DNA from: Fidelibacterota bacterium
GTDB taxonomy: Bacteria; Fidelibacterota; Marinisomatia; Marinisomatales; UBA1611
DNA length: 64,000 nucleotides
Reading direction: 5' to 3'
Assembly: GCA_016784605.1 (NCBI GenBank)
Contig: JADHUI010000012.1
Span: forward strand, 1-64,000
A program made the position numbers and the translations under genes. Below the pieces are notes generated by a model. The model was given only the letters and a program-made list of their open reading frames with translations, had not been told where the DNA came from and did no database searches. Each line of letters begins with the position of its first letter. The first letter of the stretch is position 1. Below are positions 9,977 through 19,160 of the stretch, piece after piece.

Positions 9977-10989
9977 GAAAAATATTCCTAATAATTTTAT
10001 TTTCTTTTCTATTTGGAGGAAATGAATTTGATAAAGTAGGAAGTACCTCCGCTCAATTCTTAAAAATGGGTGTCGGCGCACGTTCCATGGGAATGGGAGG
10101 AAGTTTTGTGGGTCTTGCAAATGACGCATCAGCCCTATTTTGGAATCCAGCTGGGCTTTCTTTTTCCAAAGGTATTAATACGCTTTTTTCCCATAATGAT
10201 TGGGCATTAGATATTTCACATGAATTTATTGGGGCCATTATTCCTTTGAAAAACAATAATCACCTCGGTGTTTCTTTCTCCGCATTAACGATGGGGGAAA
10301 AGGAAGTCACCACCGTGATTGAACCTGATGGTAATGGTTTATATTATTCCGTATTGGATTTAGCCATGGGTCTCAGCTATGCCAAATCAATAAGTGATCG
10401 ACTTTCTTATGGATTAACATTGAAATATATCCGCACATCTGCTTATAATGAATCTGCTTCTACCGTTGCCTTTGATATTGGCTCTATATTGCGAACGTCT
10501 TTTCACAATTTAAAAATCGGAATGGCTCTGTCCAACTTTGGTGGCGAACTTAGATACGAAGGGCGAGATTTAATTGGTAAATCCGATATTGATGATCAAT
10601 TAGATGGAAATCATTTAACCGATGTAAATCTCAATACAGAAACATGGCCCATTCCTTTAATGATTCGAATTGGTGTATCTGTGGATTTATTCGGTATGAA
10701 TGATGCATTTATTGAAAACCATTTTAACCGTGTTACTTTAGCCATTGATGCTGAGCATCCAAATGACAGTAGTGAACATTTAAATGTAGGTTGTGAATAT
10801 TCTTACAAAGAAATGTTCTTTTTACGTGGTGGATATCGGATGAATTATACTGAAAATGCTTTCACTTTTGGCGCTGGTCTTAAAATGAATACAACCATCT
10901 TAGGCGAAACAAGTATTCACTACAGCATTCTACCCTTTGGCCCATTCGGGAATACAAATCAATTAAGTATTGAATTTCAACTAAAATAA
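9973..10989 (+). CDS. PorV/PorQ-family outer-membrane protein
   Basis: 338 aa with a signal peptide (MRKIFLIILFSFLFGG). The family signature follows: STSAQFLKMGVGARSMGMGG, then ANDASALFWNPAGLS. PorV-family barrels of the FadL-like fold act in type IX secretion, where PorV shuttles cargo to the attachment complex; PorQ relatives share the start. It overlaps the previous gene by ATGA, so the pair is translationally coupled. PorV itself versus another paralogue cannot be decided here. Confidence 0.8.
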   Translation: MRKIFLIILFSFLFGGNEFDKVGSTSAQFLKMGVGARSMGMGGSFVGLANDASALFWNPAGLSFSKGINTLFSHNDWALDISHEFIGAIIPLKNNNHLGVSFSALTMGEKEVTTVIEPDGNGLYYSVLDLAMGLSYAKSISDRLSYGLTLKYIRTSAYNESASTVAFDIGSILRTSFHNLKIGMALSNFGGELRYEGRDLIGKSDIDDQLDGNHLTDVNLNTETWPIPLMIRIGVSVDLFGMNDAFIENHFNRVTLAIDAEHPNDSSEHLNVGCEYSYKEMFFLRGGYRMNYTENAFTFGAGLKMNTTILGETSIHYSILPFGPFGNTNQLSIEFQLK

Positions 10990-11008
10990 CAAAAAAAGGA
11001 AACTCACA

Positions 11009-12004
11009 ATGAATAACACAAAAGCCATAGGTGCGCTCATTCTTGTTATGATCGTTCTTGTCTTTATTATCGGGCCTTCTGAGAAGAATCATGCTCAGGG
11101 AGATGAATCTCGCGTTACAGCCATACCCAATATTCCCATGGCAGCTGAAGCCTATTTTTCTCCTGACGGAAAAAGCTTTATATGTAATGCTCGAATTACG
11201 GAAGATGATAAAGTTCATCGCGTTTATACATCTAGCATTGATGGGGAAAATATTACCTTAATTAATAGCAAAGGTGAAGATGCATGCTCTTATTATTTCC
11301 CAGATGGGGACAAAATTATTTGGACGTCAACTCGAGATTATCCAGATGTTCCTGTCGGTGATTGGTCAAAACCAAAAATTTATCCACAGGGAGCAGAACT
11401 ATATACAAGTGATTTGGATGGTGGGAATGTAAAACGATTAACTAATAATATGCATTATGATGCAGAAGTATCTGTTTCTCCTGATGGAAAATGGATTCTA
11501 TTTACTCGCCAAGTTGATGGAAAACTTGATTTATGGAAAATGAAATCTGATGGAACGGATGAGCATCAAATTACATTTACGGATGAATGGCAAGAAGGGG
11601 GAGCGTTCTATCTTCCCGATAGTAAAACGATTTTATATCGTGCTTGGAAAATAGAATATGATGATGCGCGAGCAAAGCCAATGACATTATACACAATTAA
11701 TCATGACGGAACAGATCTAAATCAAATTACTTTTGACGATGAAACAAATTGGGCGCCACATCCGGGTCCTGATGGAATTCATGCTGTATTTGTAAAAGTA
11801 CATCCACCGCACAATTTTGAGATTTATATGATAAACCTAGAAACAAAAATACAAACTCGCTTAACGCACAGTGATGCTTTTGATGGTTTCCCAATGATTT
11901 CACCTGATAATAAATCTCTTATGTTTTCATCTAGCAGAAGTGCAAAACCAGGCGAAAGATCATTATCCTTATTTCTTATGGATCTCAAACCTTATTTAAA
12001 TTAA
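11009..12004 (+). CDS. PD40/TolB-like beta-propeller protein
   Basis: 331 aa with an N-terminal hydrophobic anchor or signal (AIGALILVMIVLVFIIGPS). Repeated WD40-like/PD40 blades read EAYFSPDGKSFICNAR, VSVSPDGKWILFTRQ and MISPDNKSLMFSSSR. Such propellers are periplasmic and act as binding or scaffold proteins, as in TolB. Its start lies 19 bases after the PorV-like gene with AAAGGAAA ahead of the ATG, so it may be the last member of the envelope operon. A terminator follows at 12050. The partner is unknown. Confidence 0.75.
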   Translation: MNNTKAIGALILVMIVLVFIIGPSEKNHAQGDESRVTAIPNIPMAAEAYFSPDGKSFICNARITEDDKVHRVYTSSIDGENITLINSKGEDACSYYFPDGDKIIWTSTRDYPDVPVGDWSKPKIYPQGAELYTSDLDGGNVKRLTNNMHYDAEVSVSPDGKWILFTRQVDGKLDLWKMKSDGTDEHQITFTDEWQEGGAFYLPDSKTILYRAWKIEYDDARAKPMTLYTINHDGTDLNQITFDDETNWAPHPGPDGIHAVFVKVHPPHNFEIYMINLETKIQTRLTHSDAFDGFPMISPDNKSLMFSSSRSAKPGERSLSLFLMDLKPYLN

Positions 12005-12049
12005 ACTCTCACATATTGATGAACGATTAATAGTTCATCGTAAATAAAA

Positions 12050-12094
12050 AGCTCTATTTAGCCATATTTTTTATTGGTTAAATAGAGCTTTTTT
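12050..12094 (+). terminator. Rho-independent terminator
   Basis: A 14-base stem, AGCTCTATTTAGCC with GGTTAAATAGAGCT (one mismatch), is followed by six Ts. It ends the envelope gene run before the hydrogenase cluster. Confidence 0.9.
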
Positions 12095-12172
12095 ATATAT
12101 AATATTTTTTAAGGATATTTTTGTCTTATTTTCCATTTAATGCTAAATTCTAATGGTTAATGGAGGTCAATA

Positions 12173-13207
12173 ATGAAACAAATCTTTCCTTTAACGTTTA
12201 TGACACATAATGATATCCCCCATTGGATATCACATTTGCAAAAAATAGAGAATGTGATTGCTCCACATAAAAATGGGATTAACTCTTTTTCATTTGGAAA
12301 AGTTTCTGACCCAAAATGTGTTATTCTCAATTATGATCGTACACTTTCTTCTATAAAAAAATATTTTCTTCCGCCTAAAGAAACGCTCTTCTCCTTTTCT
12401 ACTGATGGAAAAGAAACAACATCAAGTAAAGTCGAACCTATTAATGCTATTTTTTTAGGTGTTCATAATTATGATTTGGAAGCCGTATTCAGATTAGATC
12501 ACAATTTCCTTTCTGGGCATGCAGAAAGCCAATATCTCACAAGACGGCAGGGTGCTCTTTTTATAGGAGTCAGTTATACACCCGATGAATGGCATTTTTC
12601 AAATTCAGTTTTAAAGGATGGGGAACCAAATCATTCAGGTGGATTTGATCTTTTCCTTCATGAAATTGAAGATGGCTACCTATTGGAGACTTTAACAGAA
12701 TCAGGCCAAAATTTAATGAAAGGGTTTCCGCTTCCTGAATTCGATGGGGACATTCCGAAGCAACAATCTTTTAATGCTCATATTGACGGTGGATTTGAAA
12801 AAGTTACCGATGTTTTTTCTCGCGCTTGGGATAGTCCGGTTTGGGAATCTTATGCAGAAAAATGTGTTGGCTGTGGTACCTGTAACCTAGTTTGCCCCAC
12901 TTGCTTTTGTTTTAATGTGGAAGATGAAGTGGATTTGGATTTAAAAACAGGCAATAGAATTCGAACACAAGACGGGTGCATGCTTCGATCTTTTTCAGAA
13001 GTAGCAGGTGGAGAAATATTCAGAAATCAAAAAGCAGCACGTATGCGGCATCGTCTATATCGAAAGTTTAAATATATTTCACAAGAAACAGGTGAATCTT
13101 GGTGTGTTGGCTGTGGCCGCTGTTCTGCTTATTGCACCGCCGGAATCAGTATTGTAGATATTGTAAACGATCTCATTCATGATTCAAATCGGGAGATAGG
13201 CGCATGA
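12173..13207 (+). CDS. hydB: Sulfhydrogenase beta subunit (4Fe-4S)
   Basis: 344 aa. GGAGG at 12162-12166 supports the start. Two ferredoxin-type clusters are visible: CVGCGTCNLVCPTCFC at about 231 and CVGCGRCSAYC at about 311, the arrangement of the beta subunit of cytoplasmic group 3b [NiFe] hydrogenases (sulfhydrogenase I type). It passes electrons between the flavin subunit and the hydrogenase module; the family can also reduce polysulfide. It is first in hydB-hydG-hydD-hydA, the order known from Pyrococcus, and its TGA overlaps the hydG start by 4 bases. Confidence 0.9.
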   Translation: MKQIFPLTFMTHNDIPHWISHLQKIENVIAPHKNGINSFSFGKVSDPKCVILNYDRTLSSIKKYFLPPKETLFSFSTDGKETTSSKVEPINAIFLGVHNYDLEAVFRLDHNFLSGHAESQYLTRRQGALFIGVSYTPDEWHFSNSVLKDGEPNHSGGFDLFLHEIEDGYLLETLTESGQNLMKGFPLPEFDGDIPKQQSFNAHIDGGFEKVTDVFSRAWDSPVWESYAEKCVGCGTCNLVCPTCFCFNVEDEVDLDLKTGNRIRTQDGCMLRSFSEVAGGEIFRNQKAARMRHRLYRKFKYISQETGESWCVGCGRCSAYCTAGISIVDIVNDLIHDSNREIGA

Positions 13208-14061
13208 TGCAAATTTTTAAATCAATTCCAGAAAATATGGAAGCAAATCTTTACCTTCCATCTATGGGAACCATTACACAAACTCATAACTTAACAAAAA
13301 AAGAAAAATGGTTCGAAATCCAAATGCCAGAGACACATTCGTTCTCCTATAACCCCGGACAATTTGTTGAAGTTTCTTTATTTGGTGTAGGCGAAGCGCC
13401 AATTTCTATCACATCTGCCATGAAAAACCCAGGGCTTTTTGAAATGACAATACGAGATGTTGGCGTACTTACAGAAAAAATCCACGCCTTAAATTCGGGT
13501 GACTTGATTGGTATCCGTGGACCTTTTGGGAATGGATTTGACTTAAAGAAATTCAAAGGAAAAGATGTGCTCATCGTGGCAGGTGGTATTGGACTTGTGC
13601 CTATCCGCTCGCTCATTCATACCATTTTAAACGATCGAAAATCTTATGGCAGGTTAATCATTCTATATGGCACAAAATCTAGTCAAGATTTATTGTATAA
13701 AAGTGAGTTAGACCAATGGGAAACGCATCCGGGTATTGAATTCCAAATGACCGTTGATCAGCCTTCACCAGATTGGCATGGGATAGTAGGCGTGATTACC
13801 ACTTTAATTCCAAGCGTGACTTTAGATTTAGAAAATACGGTCGCCGCTATCGTCGGCCCGCCCGTTATGTATAAATTTGTCCTTTTATCTCTCCTCACAA
13901 AAGGGCTATCTGATGAGAATATTTATTTATCTTTAGAACGGCGAATGAAGTGTGGTGTGGGAAAATGTGGCCATTGCCAGATTAATCATTCATTGGTTTG
14001 TCAGGATGGTCCGGTTTATCATTATCCTGAGTTAAAAAAATTACAGGAGGCTCTAAAATGA
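13204..14061 (+). CDS. hydG: Sulfhydrogenase gamma subunit, FAD/NAD(P)-binding
   Basis: 285 aa. A ferredoxin-NADP reductase-like FAD domain (YNPGQFVEVSLFGVGEAPISI) is followed by a nucleotide-binding domain (VLIVAGGIGLVPIRSLI, AAIVGPPVMYKFV). A C-terminal Cys motif (RRMKCGVGKCGHCQI, then LVCQDGPV) binds a 2Fe-2S cluster. It is the diaphorase subunit that exchanges electrons with NADP(H). Overlaps of 4 bases with both hydB and hydD indicate translational coupling. Confidence 0.9.
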   Translation: MMQIFKSIPENMEANLYLPSMGTITQTHNLTKKEKWFEIQMPETHSFSYNPGQFVEVSLFGVGEAPISITSAMKNPGLFEMTIRDVGVLTEKIHALNSGDLIGIRGPFGNGFDLKKFKGKDVLIVAGGIGLVPIRSLIHTILNDRKSYGRLIILYGTKSSQDLLYKSELDQWETHPGIEFQMTVDQPSPDWHGIVGVITTLIPSVTLDLENTVAAIVGPPVMYKFVLLSLLTKGLSDENIYLSLERRMKCGVGKCGHCQINHSLVCQDGPVYHYPELKKLQEALK

Positions 14062-14792
14062 AACCAAAAGTCGCTGTATTTGATTTTACAGGTTGTGAAG
14101 GATGCGAATTAAATAAACTTAATTTTGAAGACGAACTGCTCGCATTACTCGAGCATATTGATATTGTTGAATGGCGGGAAGCCATGGACGATAAATCTGA
14201 TCATTATACCATTGCTATTGTGGAAGGATCCATTTCAACGCCAGACTGTGTCGAGCGCATTCATGATATTCGAAACAGAAGCGAAATCCTTATTGCCCTT
14301 GGCGCCTGTGCGGTCCAAGGCGGAATGAATGCAATGAAAAATCAATACCCATTGGAACAAGTTCGAGAAGAGGTCTATGGATGCCACAAAGATCTTTTCC
14401 CCACGCTTCCTGCATTACCATTGTCAAGATACGTTCGGGTCGATTATGAGGTTAGGGGTTGTCCCATGACAAAAAATGAATTCCTGAAAATTTTAACATC
14501 AATCCTAATGGGGAAAAAGCCCATTAAACCAACACATGCCGTTTGTGTTGAATGCAAATTAAATGAAAATGAATGCGTTTATGATAAGGGAATGGTTTGC
14601 CTTGGCCCCATAACGCGTGGAGGGTGTGATTCTCTCTGCACCAACTTTGGTCAATATTGCACAGGATGCCGTGGACTCGTTGATGAACCAGATGTTGAAG
14701 CCATGTTGGCCATTCTAAATCGTCATGGCCTCTCGATTGTAGAAGCCAAAAAGCGTCTTGAATTATTCAATTATGAAAACCAGGCTTTATAG
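14058..14792 (+). CDS. hydD: Sulfhydrogenase delta subunit ([NiFe] small subunit)
   Basis: 244 aa. The proximal-cluster motif FTGCEGCELN is at the N-terminus, followed by ALGACAVQGG and RGCPMTKNE. A Cys-rich end (CVECKLNENEC, CLGPITRGGCDSLC, QYCTGCRG) supplies the medial and distal FeS clusters. It has no Tat signal, so the enzyme is cytoplasmic. GGAGG at 14045-14049 precedes the ATG inside the end of hydG. It relays electrons between the NiFe site in HydA and HydB/HydG. Confidence 0.9.
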   Translation: MKPKVAVFDFTGCEGCELNKLNFEDELLALLEHIDIVEWREAMDDKSDHYTIAIVEGSISTPDCVERIHDIRNRSEILIALGACAVQGGMNAMKNQYPLEQVREEVYGCHKDLFPTLPALPLSRYVRVDYEVRGCPMTKNEFLKILTSILMGKKPIKPTHAVCVECKLNENECVYDKGMVCLGPITRGGCDSLCTNFGQYCTGCRGLVDEPDVEAMLAILNRHGLSIVEAKKRLELFNYENQAL

Positions 14793-14801
14793 GGAATCAA
14801 T

Positions 14802-16106
14802 ATGACAAAAGATTTAAATATTAACGTCCAACATCTCACTCGCGTAGAAGGTCACGGAAATATTGTTGTGAATATGAAGAATGGGAAGTTGGAAAAAGCA
14901 CGACTCGAAATTGTGGAAGCACCTCGTTTCTTTGAAGCGATGCTGAAGGGACGTAGTTTTCATGAAGCCCACATAATTACTTCACGAATTTGTGGTATTT
15001 GTTCCTTAGGGCATCAAATTGCATCGCTTAAAGCCACTGAACATGCATTAGGTTTGGAAGTCTCTGAACAAACAATTTTATTACGAAAACTTCTTATTCA
15101 CGGCGCTACAATTCAGAGTAACATACTCCATGCTTATTTTTTGGCTACACCAGATTTATTAGGTGTTGGATCTGTCTTTCCCCTAATCTCATCCCATAAA
15201 GATGTGGTTGTTAGAGCACTAAGAATGAAAAAGCTCGCCAACGATATCGGGGATACTGTTTCTGGCAGAGCTGTTCATCCCATTACATTGGTCCCTGGTG
15301 GCTTTACTCATATCCCAAGTGTTAAAGAGTTAGAAAATTTAAAAAAACGTCTCGTCGAACAAATGGTGCCTGATGCTTTAAATACGGTAGAAACAATGGT
15401 CGCGTTAGCAGAATCAGTCCCAAGTTTTAATCGAGAAACAGAATATATTTCGCTTCATTCTGATTCAGAATATGCTCTGTATGATGGAGATATATATTCT
15501 TCAGATACGGGACGATCTCCCATTGAAAAATATCTCAATATGACTAATGAATTTGTGGTGCCATATAGTACATCTAAACATGCAAAGCACAATCGCGATT
15601 CTCTGATGGTTGGCGCCTTAGCTCGATGGAATAATAATTATAAACAAATGCATGATATTGCAAAGAATGCTGGATTAAGAATGGGCTTAACCACGCCCTG
15701 CACCAATCCATATATGAATACAATTGCTCAAGTAGCTGAAGCCATTCACTGCACTTTGGATGCGATTGACATTATCGATAGACTGTTATCTAAAGGACTA
15801 AAAAACGAAAGGCCCAATCAGGCGCCGGTCCAATTTGGAACAGGTGTGGCCGCCACAGAAGTCCCGCGTGGCATTCTCTATCATGAATATACTTACAATC
15901 AACAAGGGCAAATTGAAAAAGCCAATTGTATCATTCCTACAGGACAAAATTTGGGAAATATTGACGACGATATGGTAAAACTTGTCCCTGAAATCATTCA
16001 AGAGCCTAAAGAGAAAATTGTCTTAAACTTAGAAATGCTGGTTCGTGCTTATGACCCGTGTATCTCCTGTTCAGTGCATATTTTGGATGTTGATTTCATT
16101 GAATAA
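14802..16106 (+). CDS. hydA: Sulfhydrogenase alpha subunit ([NiFe] large subunit)
   Basis: 434 aa. The N-terminal NiFe ligand motif is RICGICSLGH and the C-terminal one is DPCISCSVH, so all four Cys ligands are present as Cys and not selenocysteine. RVEGHGNI near the start is also typical. The eight residues after SVH (ILDVDFIE) are the expected cleaved tail, and the protease gene follows directly and overlaps. This is the H2-oxidising or H2-evolving site of a group 3b enzyme. Confidence 0.93.
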   Translation: MTKDLNINVQHLTRVEGHGNIVVNMKNGKLEKARLEIVEAPRFFEAMLKGRSFHEAHIITSRICGICSLGHQIASLKATEHALGLEVSEQTILLRKLLIHGATIQSNILHAYFLATPDLLGVGSVFPLISSHKDVVVRALRMKKLANDIGDTVSGRAVHPITLVPGGFTHIPSVKELENLKKRLVEQMVPDALNTVETMVALAESVPSFNRETEYISLHSDSEYALYDGDIYSSDTGRSPIEKYLNMTNEFVVPYSTSKHAKHNRDSLMVGALARWNNNYKQMHDIAKNAGLRMGLTTPCTNPYMNTIAQVAEAIHCTLDAIDIIDRLLSKGLKNERPNQAPVQFGTGVAATEVPRGILYHEYTYNQQGQIEKANCIIPTGQNLGNIDDDMVKLVPEIIQEPKEKIVLNLEMLVRAYDPCISCSVHILDVDFIE

Positions 16107-16587
16107 ATCTATCCATATTATTGGTGCGGGGAATCCTTTCTACGGAGATGATGGCGTCGCACAAGAAGTCATTCGAGAAATGAAATTGTTGCCCACTTCC
16201 ACTAAATTTATCTTCCATGATATCCTTTCCGATCCTTTTGCGCTGTTAGACAAATTTAGTCCCAAAGGGCTAAACATTTTAATCGACGCTGCTCGGATGA
16301 AATCAAAACCTGGAACCATTAACATTTTTTCGCCTGAAGATATTTCTCTCCCCATAAATTGGACTCATTTTTCTCTTCATGGTATTAGTCTTCCTGAAAT
16401 TTTTTCGTTAGCAAAGCAGTTAGAAATATATCCTAAACACTTAATCCTAATTGGCATAGAACCTAGGAATATGGGTATGAACCAACCCTTGTCGAATACG
16501 ATTAAAAAAATAATTCCTGAAATTATCGATAAAATCGAACTGGAGGTAAAAAAGTATGAAAAACACTCAAACTATTCTAATCATTGA
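16087..16587 (+). CDS. Hydrogenase maturation protease (HycI/HyaD family)
   Basis: About 166 aa. It carries GAGNPFYGDDGV, the nickel-sensing protease signature with its acidic ligand, and FSLHGISL with the later conserved His. It removes the C-terminal tail of HydA once the NiFe cofactor is in place. A GTG at 16045 would give a longer form, but family alignment favours ATG 16087 or even TTG 16099 (NKSIHIIGAGNPF). It overlaps the hydA end by about 20 bases and the response regulator start by 32 bases. Confidence 0.85.
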   Translation: MLISLNKSIHIIGAGNPFYGDDGVAQEVIREMKLLPTSTKFIFHDILSDPFALLDKFSPKGLNILIDAARMKSKPGTINIFSPEDISLPINWTHFSLHGISLPEIFSLAKQLEIYPKHLILIGIEPRNMGMNQPLSNTIKKIIPEIIDKIELEVKKYEKHSNYSNH

Positions 16588-16954
16588 TGATGATATTGAT
16601 CTTGTTGAAATATTACGAGTCAACCTTGAACACAACCAATTTAACGTACTTGATGCCCAATCTGGAGAACACGGGATTAAAATTGCAAACGAACTTTCAC
16701 CTGACCTTATCATTCTTGATGTAATGATGGGAAACTTAGATGAAGGGTTTCACACTGCTTACGCGCTTAGACAAAACCCATCAACCCAATTCATCCCCAT
16801 TGTCATGCTTACAGCAATAAGCCAGGAAACAGGCTATTCATTTAGACCTGAAAAAGATGAAGCTTTTCTTCCTGTTGATGAATTTTTGGAAAAACCTGTA
16901 AACCCAGAAAAACTCGTAGATATAATTCGTAAGTATTTACCGGTTTCTGCATGA
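16556..16954 (+). CDS. Single-domain response regulator (REC only)
   Basis: 132 aa, receiver domain only. The acidic pocket is IIDDDID, the phospho-acceptor is D55 in LIILDVMMG, and the Thr and Lys positions are VMLTAI and LEKPV. GGAGG at 16542-16546 precedes the ATG. There is no output domain, so it acts by protein contact or as a phosphorelay intermediate. It overlaps the kinase gene by 4 bases and lies inside the hydrogenase cluster. Confidence 0.85.
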   Translation: MKNTQTILIIDDDIDLVEILRVNLEHNQFNVLDAQSGEHGIKIANELSPDLIILDVMMGNLDEGFHTAYALRQNPSTQFIPIVMLTAISQETGYSFRPEKDEAFLPVDEFLEKPVNPEKLVDIIRKYLPVSA

Positions 16955-18303
16955 GAAATATCGTATCTCCTCCCCCGGAAAGAAGAAATATTCTTTCATC
17001 TTATACATCTCCTGAAACATTAAGGGATAGATCAAATTGGTACATAAAGCTTCGATGGATAGCCATTTTAATTGCGGGAATATTTGTTTTCTCCGGTTCC
17101 CATATTCTCAATCTTCATTTACATTTAACATATCTAACTTGGACTCTTGGCCTTTTATTAATTTTTAATATAGGATATTTTCTTACAAATAAAAAAAGAC
17201 GTGCTTTAGATCGAATCGTGGAATTAGGAATATTAAAATTTCAAATGGTGATGGATTTATTCTTTCTCACAATACTCATGCATCTAACAGGTGGAGTGGA
17301 AAATCCATTTTCGTTCTTTTATTTTATTCATGTTGTGATTTCAAGTATTATTTTCAAAGGAAAAGAAGTCTACCAAATAGCGTTTTTGGCGATCATTCTT
17401 TTTTCCCTTGAAGTTTTGGGCGTTCAATTTGGCTTACTGAATCATTTTCATATTTTAAGTTCAAGCGAACACCTTCATGATCCTGTATATATATATATGG
17501 CACTAAGTGTTTTTTGCTTTGTCATATTATTTACAGCCTTTCTCGCTTCTAATGTTACTTCCAGATATAGAGTCATTCGAGATGAATTAATTCATAAACA
17601 AAAACAACTTATTGTTGCTGATCAAGCAAAACTGGATTTTTTCAGGTATGTAGCTCATGAAATGAAATCGCCCATTGTGACGATTCAATCTGCCCTGGAT
17701 ACGGTTCTTTCACTTTACAAAGAATCATTAAATGAAAAAGCGGATGATTTACTTTCCCGATCGCGTGACCGTTCTCAACAAGTATTGGATACTGTTAAAG
17801 ATATTGTTGATATGACTCAAGGGACAGATGAAAAGCCCCTTCAATTCGCCCCTTGCAATGTGTCACTTTTGATTCAAAATATTCGTGAATCACTTTTGGA
17901 TGAATATGCCATAAAACAACCAAATATTGATTTAAGAATACCAGATGATTTCGAAATGAAAACATATCCAGAACTTTTAGATAAAATAATTTCTAATCTT
18001 TTGTCAAATGCCATTCGATACAGCGATGATAATTGCCAAGTTATCTTAGAATTAATTAAAAATAGCCATGAGATGGAGCTCATAATCGTTGATTTTGGCA
18101 TTGGGATTTCTGAAAATGAAATTCCAATGATATTTGATGATTTTTATCGGACAGCCAAAGCGCGCGAAAAAGAAAAAATTGGAACTGGATTAGGGTTAGC
18201 AATTGTAAAACGCTTTATTGACAAATTAGGTGGATCTATTTTTGTCAATAGCACCCTTAATGAAGGGACAACATTTACCGTTAAATTACCAATTCATGAA
18301 TGA
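16951..18303 (+). CDS. Membrane sensor histidine kinase
   Basis: 450 aa. About six membrane segments span residues 35-200 (for example WIAILIAGIFVFSG and FCFVILFTAFLASNV). A HisKA dimerisation domain has the phospho-acceptor H236 in FRYVAHEMKSPIVTIQ. The HATPase_c domain has N, G1 and G2 boxes (LLSNAIRYS, IVDFGIGIS, GTGLGLAIVKRFIDKLGG). No PAS or periplasmic sensor domain is visible, so the signal is presumably sensed in the membrane. It pairs with the preceding receiver. Its place between hydrogenase structural and maturation genes suggests control by redox state or H2; that is inference. Confidence 0.85.
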   Translation: MRNIVSPPPERRNILSSYTSPETLRDRSNWYIKLRWIAILIAGIFVFSGSHILNLHLHLTYLTWTLGLLLIFNIGYFLTNKKRRALDRIVELGILKFQMVMDLFFLTILMHLTGGVENPFSFFYFIHVVISSIIFKGKEVYQIAFLAIILFSLEVLGVQFGLLNHFHILSSSEHLHDPVYIYMALSVFCFVILFTAFLASNVTSRYRVIRDELIHKQKQLIVADQAKLDFFRYVAHEMKSPIVTIQSALDTVLSLYKESLNEKADDLLSRSRDRSQQVLDTVKDIVDMTQGTDEKPLQFAPCNVSLLIQNIRESLLDEYAIKQPNIDLRIPDDFEMKTYPELLDKIISNLLSNAIRYSDDNCQVILELIKNSHEMELIIVDFGIGISENEIPMIFDDFYRTAKAREKEKIGTGLGLAIVKRFIDKLGGSIFVNSTLNEGTTFTVKLPIHE

Positions 18304-18775
18304 TAAAATTCTCATTGGCGGTGTGATTCATCACCCAAATATGTGTATGCTTGAAATGATCGGTATTCCCAATTCGCCAGGTTCGGCAGGTAGGGCATTT
18401 TCAATATTTGGGAAGAAAAATATATCCCTAGAATTTATAAGTGAAACAGAGGCATGCGATGGATTGAGTAATATTACATGTTGTTTTCATACGAACAAGT
18501 GTGACGTGGCAAAATCGCTTCATTCACCTATTTTAGTAGCAACAAAAGCTCAAAAATTAAAAACGAAATGCCCCGTGGAGATAATTACAATTTATGGACC
18601 CCATTTTGCTTCTAAACCATTAATCGCAGCAAAATTTTGCGAAGCTCTTGGTGCGATGAATATTAATATGCTGGGTATTACAACATCTATTAACTCAATT
18701 ACATGTGTGATTCATTCAGATTATCATGACTTAGCACATAAGGCAATACAAGATAATTTTATATTCCCTCAATAA
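18296..18775 (+). CDS. Stand-alone ACT-domain protein (aspartokinase-ACT-like)
   Basis: 159 aa from ATG 18296, overlapping the kinase stop by 8 bases. Two ACT-like repeats are visible: IGIPNSPGSAGRAFSIFGKK with ISLEFISE, and AAKFCEALGAMNINMLGITTS. These resemble the regulatory tail of lysine-sensitive aspartate kinase, but no kinase domain is present. ACT modules bind small ligands such as amino acids. The ligand and target here are unknown; the gene order implies a role with the two-component pair or the hydrogenase. Confidence 0.7.
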   Translation: MNDKILIGGVIHHPNMCMLEMIGIPNSPGSAGRAFSIFGKKNISLEFISETEACDGLSNITCCFHTNKCDVAKSLHSPILVATKAQKLKTKCPVEIITIYGPHFASKPLIAAKFCEALGAMNINMLGITTSINSITCVIHSDYHDLAHKAIQDNFIFPQ

Positions 18776-18807
18776 AACCTTTCTTTTCTGTAAGTTGACG
18801 CTTAATA

Positions 18808-19149
18808 ATGCATGAAATGACATTAGCGATTAATATTGTAAAAATTGCATGTAAAACCGCAAATCAAAATGGTGCGGATAAAATAAATTCAATAGAGGTT
18901 GAAGTTGGTAAATTAGCGGGCGTATTAGAAGATTCACTTGCTTTTTGTTTCGAAGCAGCCCGAAATAATTCAATCGCTAAAGATGCACAATTGAAAATAT
19001 TAACGATTCCCGGTAAAGCCCACTGTATAGCATGTGATGATTCGTTTGATACTGATACATTTTTTACACTTTGTCCAGAATGTGATGGAATAGCCATTGA
19101 TATTATTCAGGGAAAAGATTTAAGAATTAAATCCATAAATGTTGATTAA
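18808..19149 (+). CDS. hypA: Hydrogenase nickel metallochaperone HypA
   Basis: 113 aa. The N-terminal MHEM nickel site is intact (MHEMTLAINIV). The zinc site is CIACDDSF with FTLCPECDG, two CxxC pairs. HypA delivers nickel with HypB to the large subunit precursor. It starts 32 bases after the ACT gene and ends 11 bases before hypB. No clear ribosome site is visible at its start. Confidence 0.95.
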   Translation: MHEMTLAINIVKIACKTANQNGADKINSIEVEVGKLAGVLEDSLAFCFEAARNNSIAKDAQLKILTIPGKAHCIACDDSFDTDTFFTLCPECDGIAIDIIQGKDLRIKSINVD

Positions 19150-19160
19150 AGGAAAATATT

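Noticed and set aside
16045-16086. GTG-start extension of the hydrogenase protease
   Set aside because: It lies inside the conserved C-terminal coding region of hydA and adds residues before the GAGNPFYGDD motif that the family lacks.
14802-16106. Selenocysteine in the NiFe large subunit
   Set aside because: All four NiFe ligands are encoded as Cys codons (RICGIC and DPCISC).
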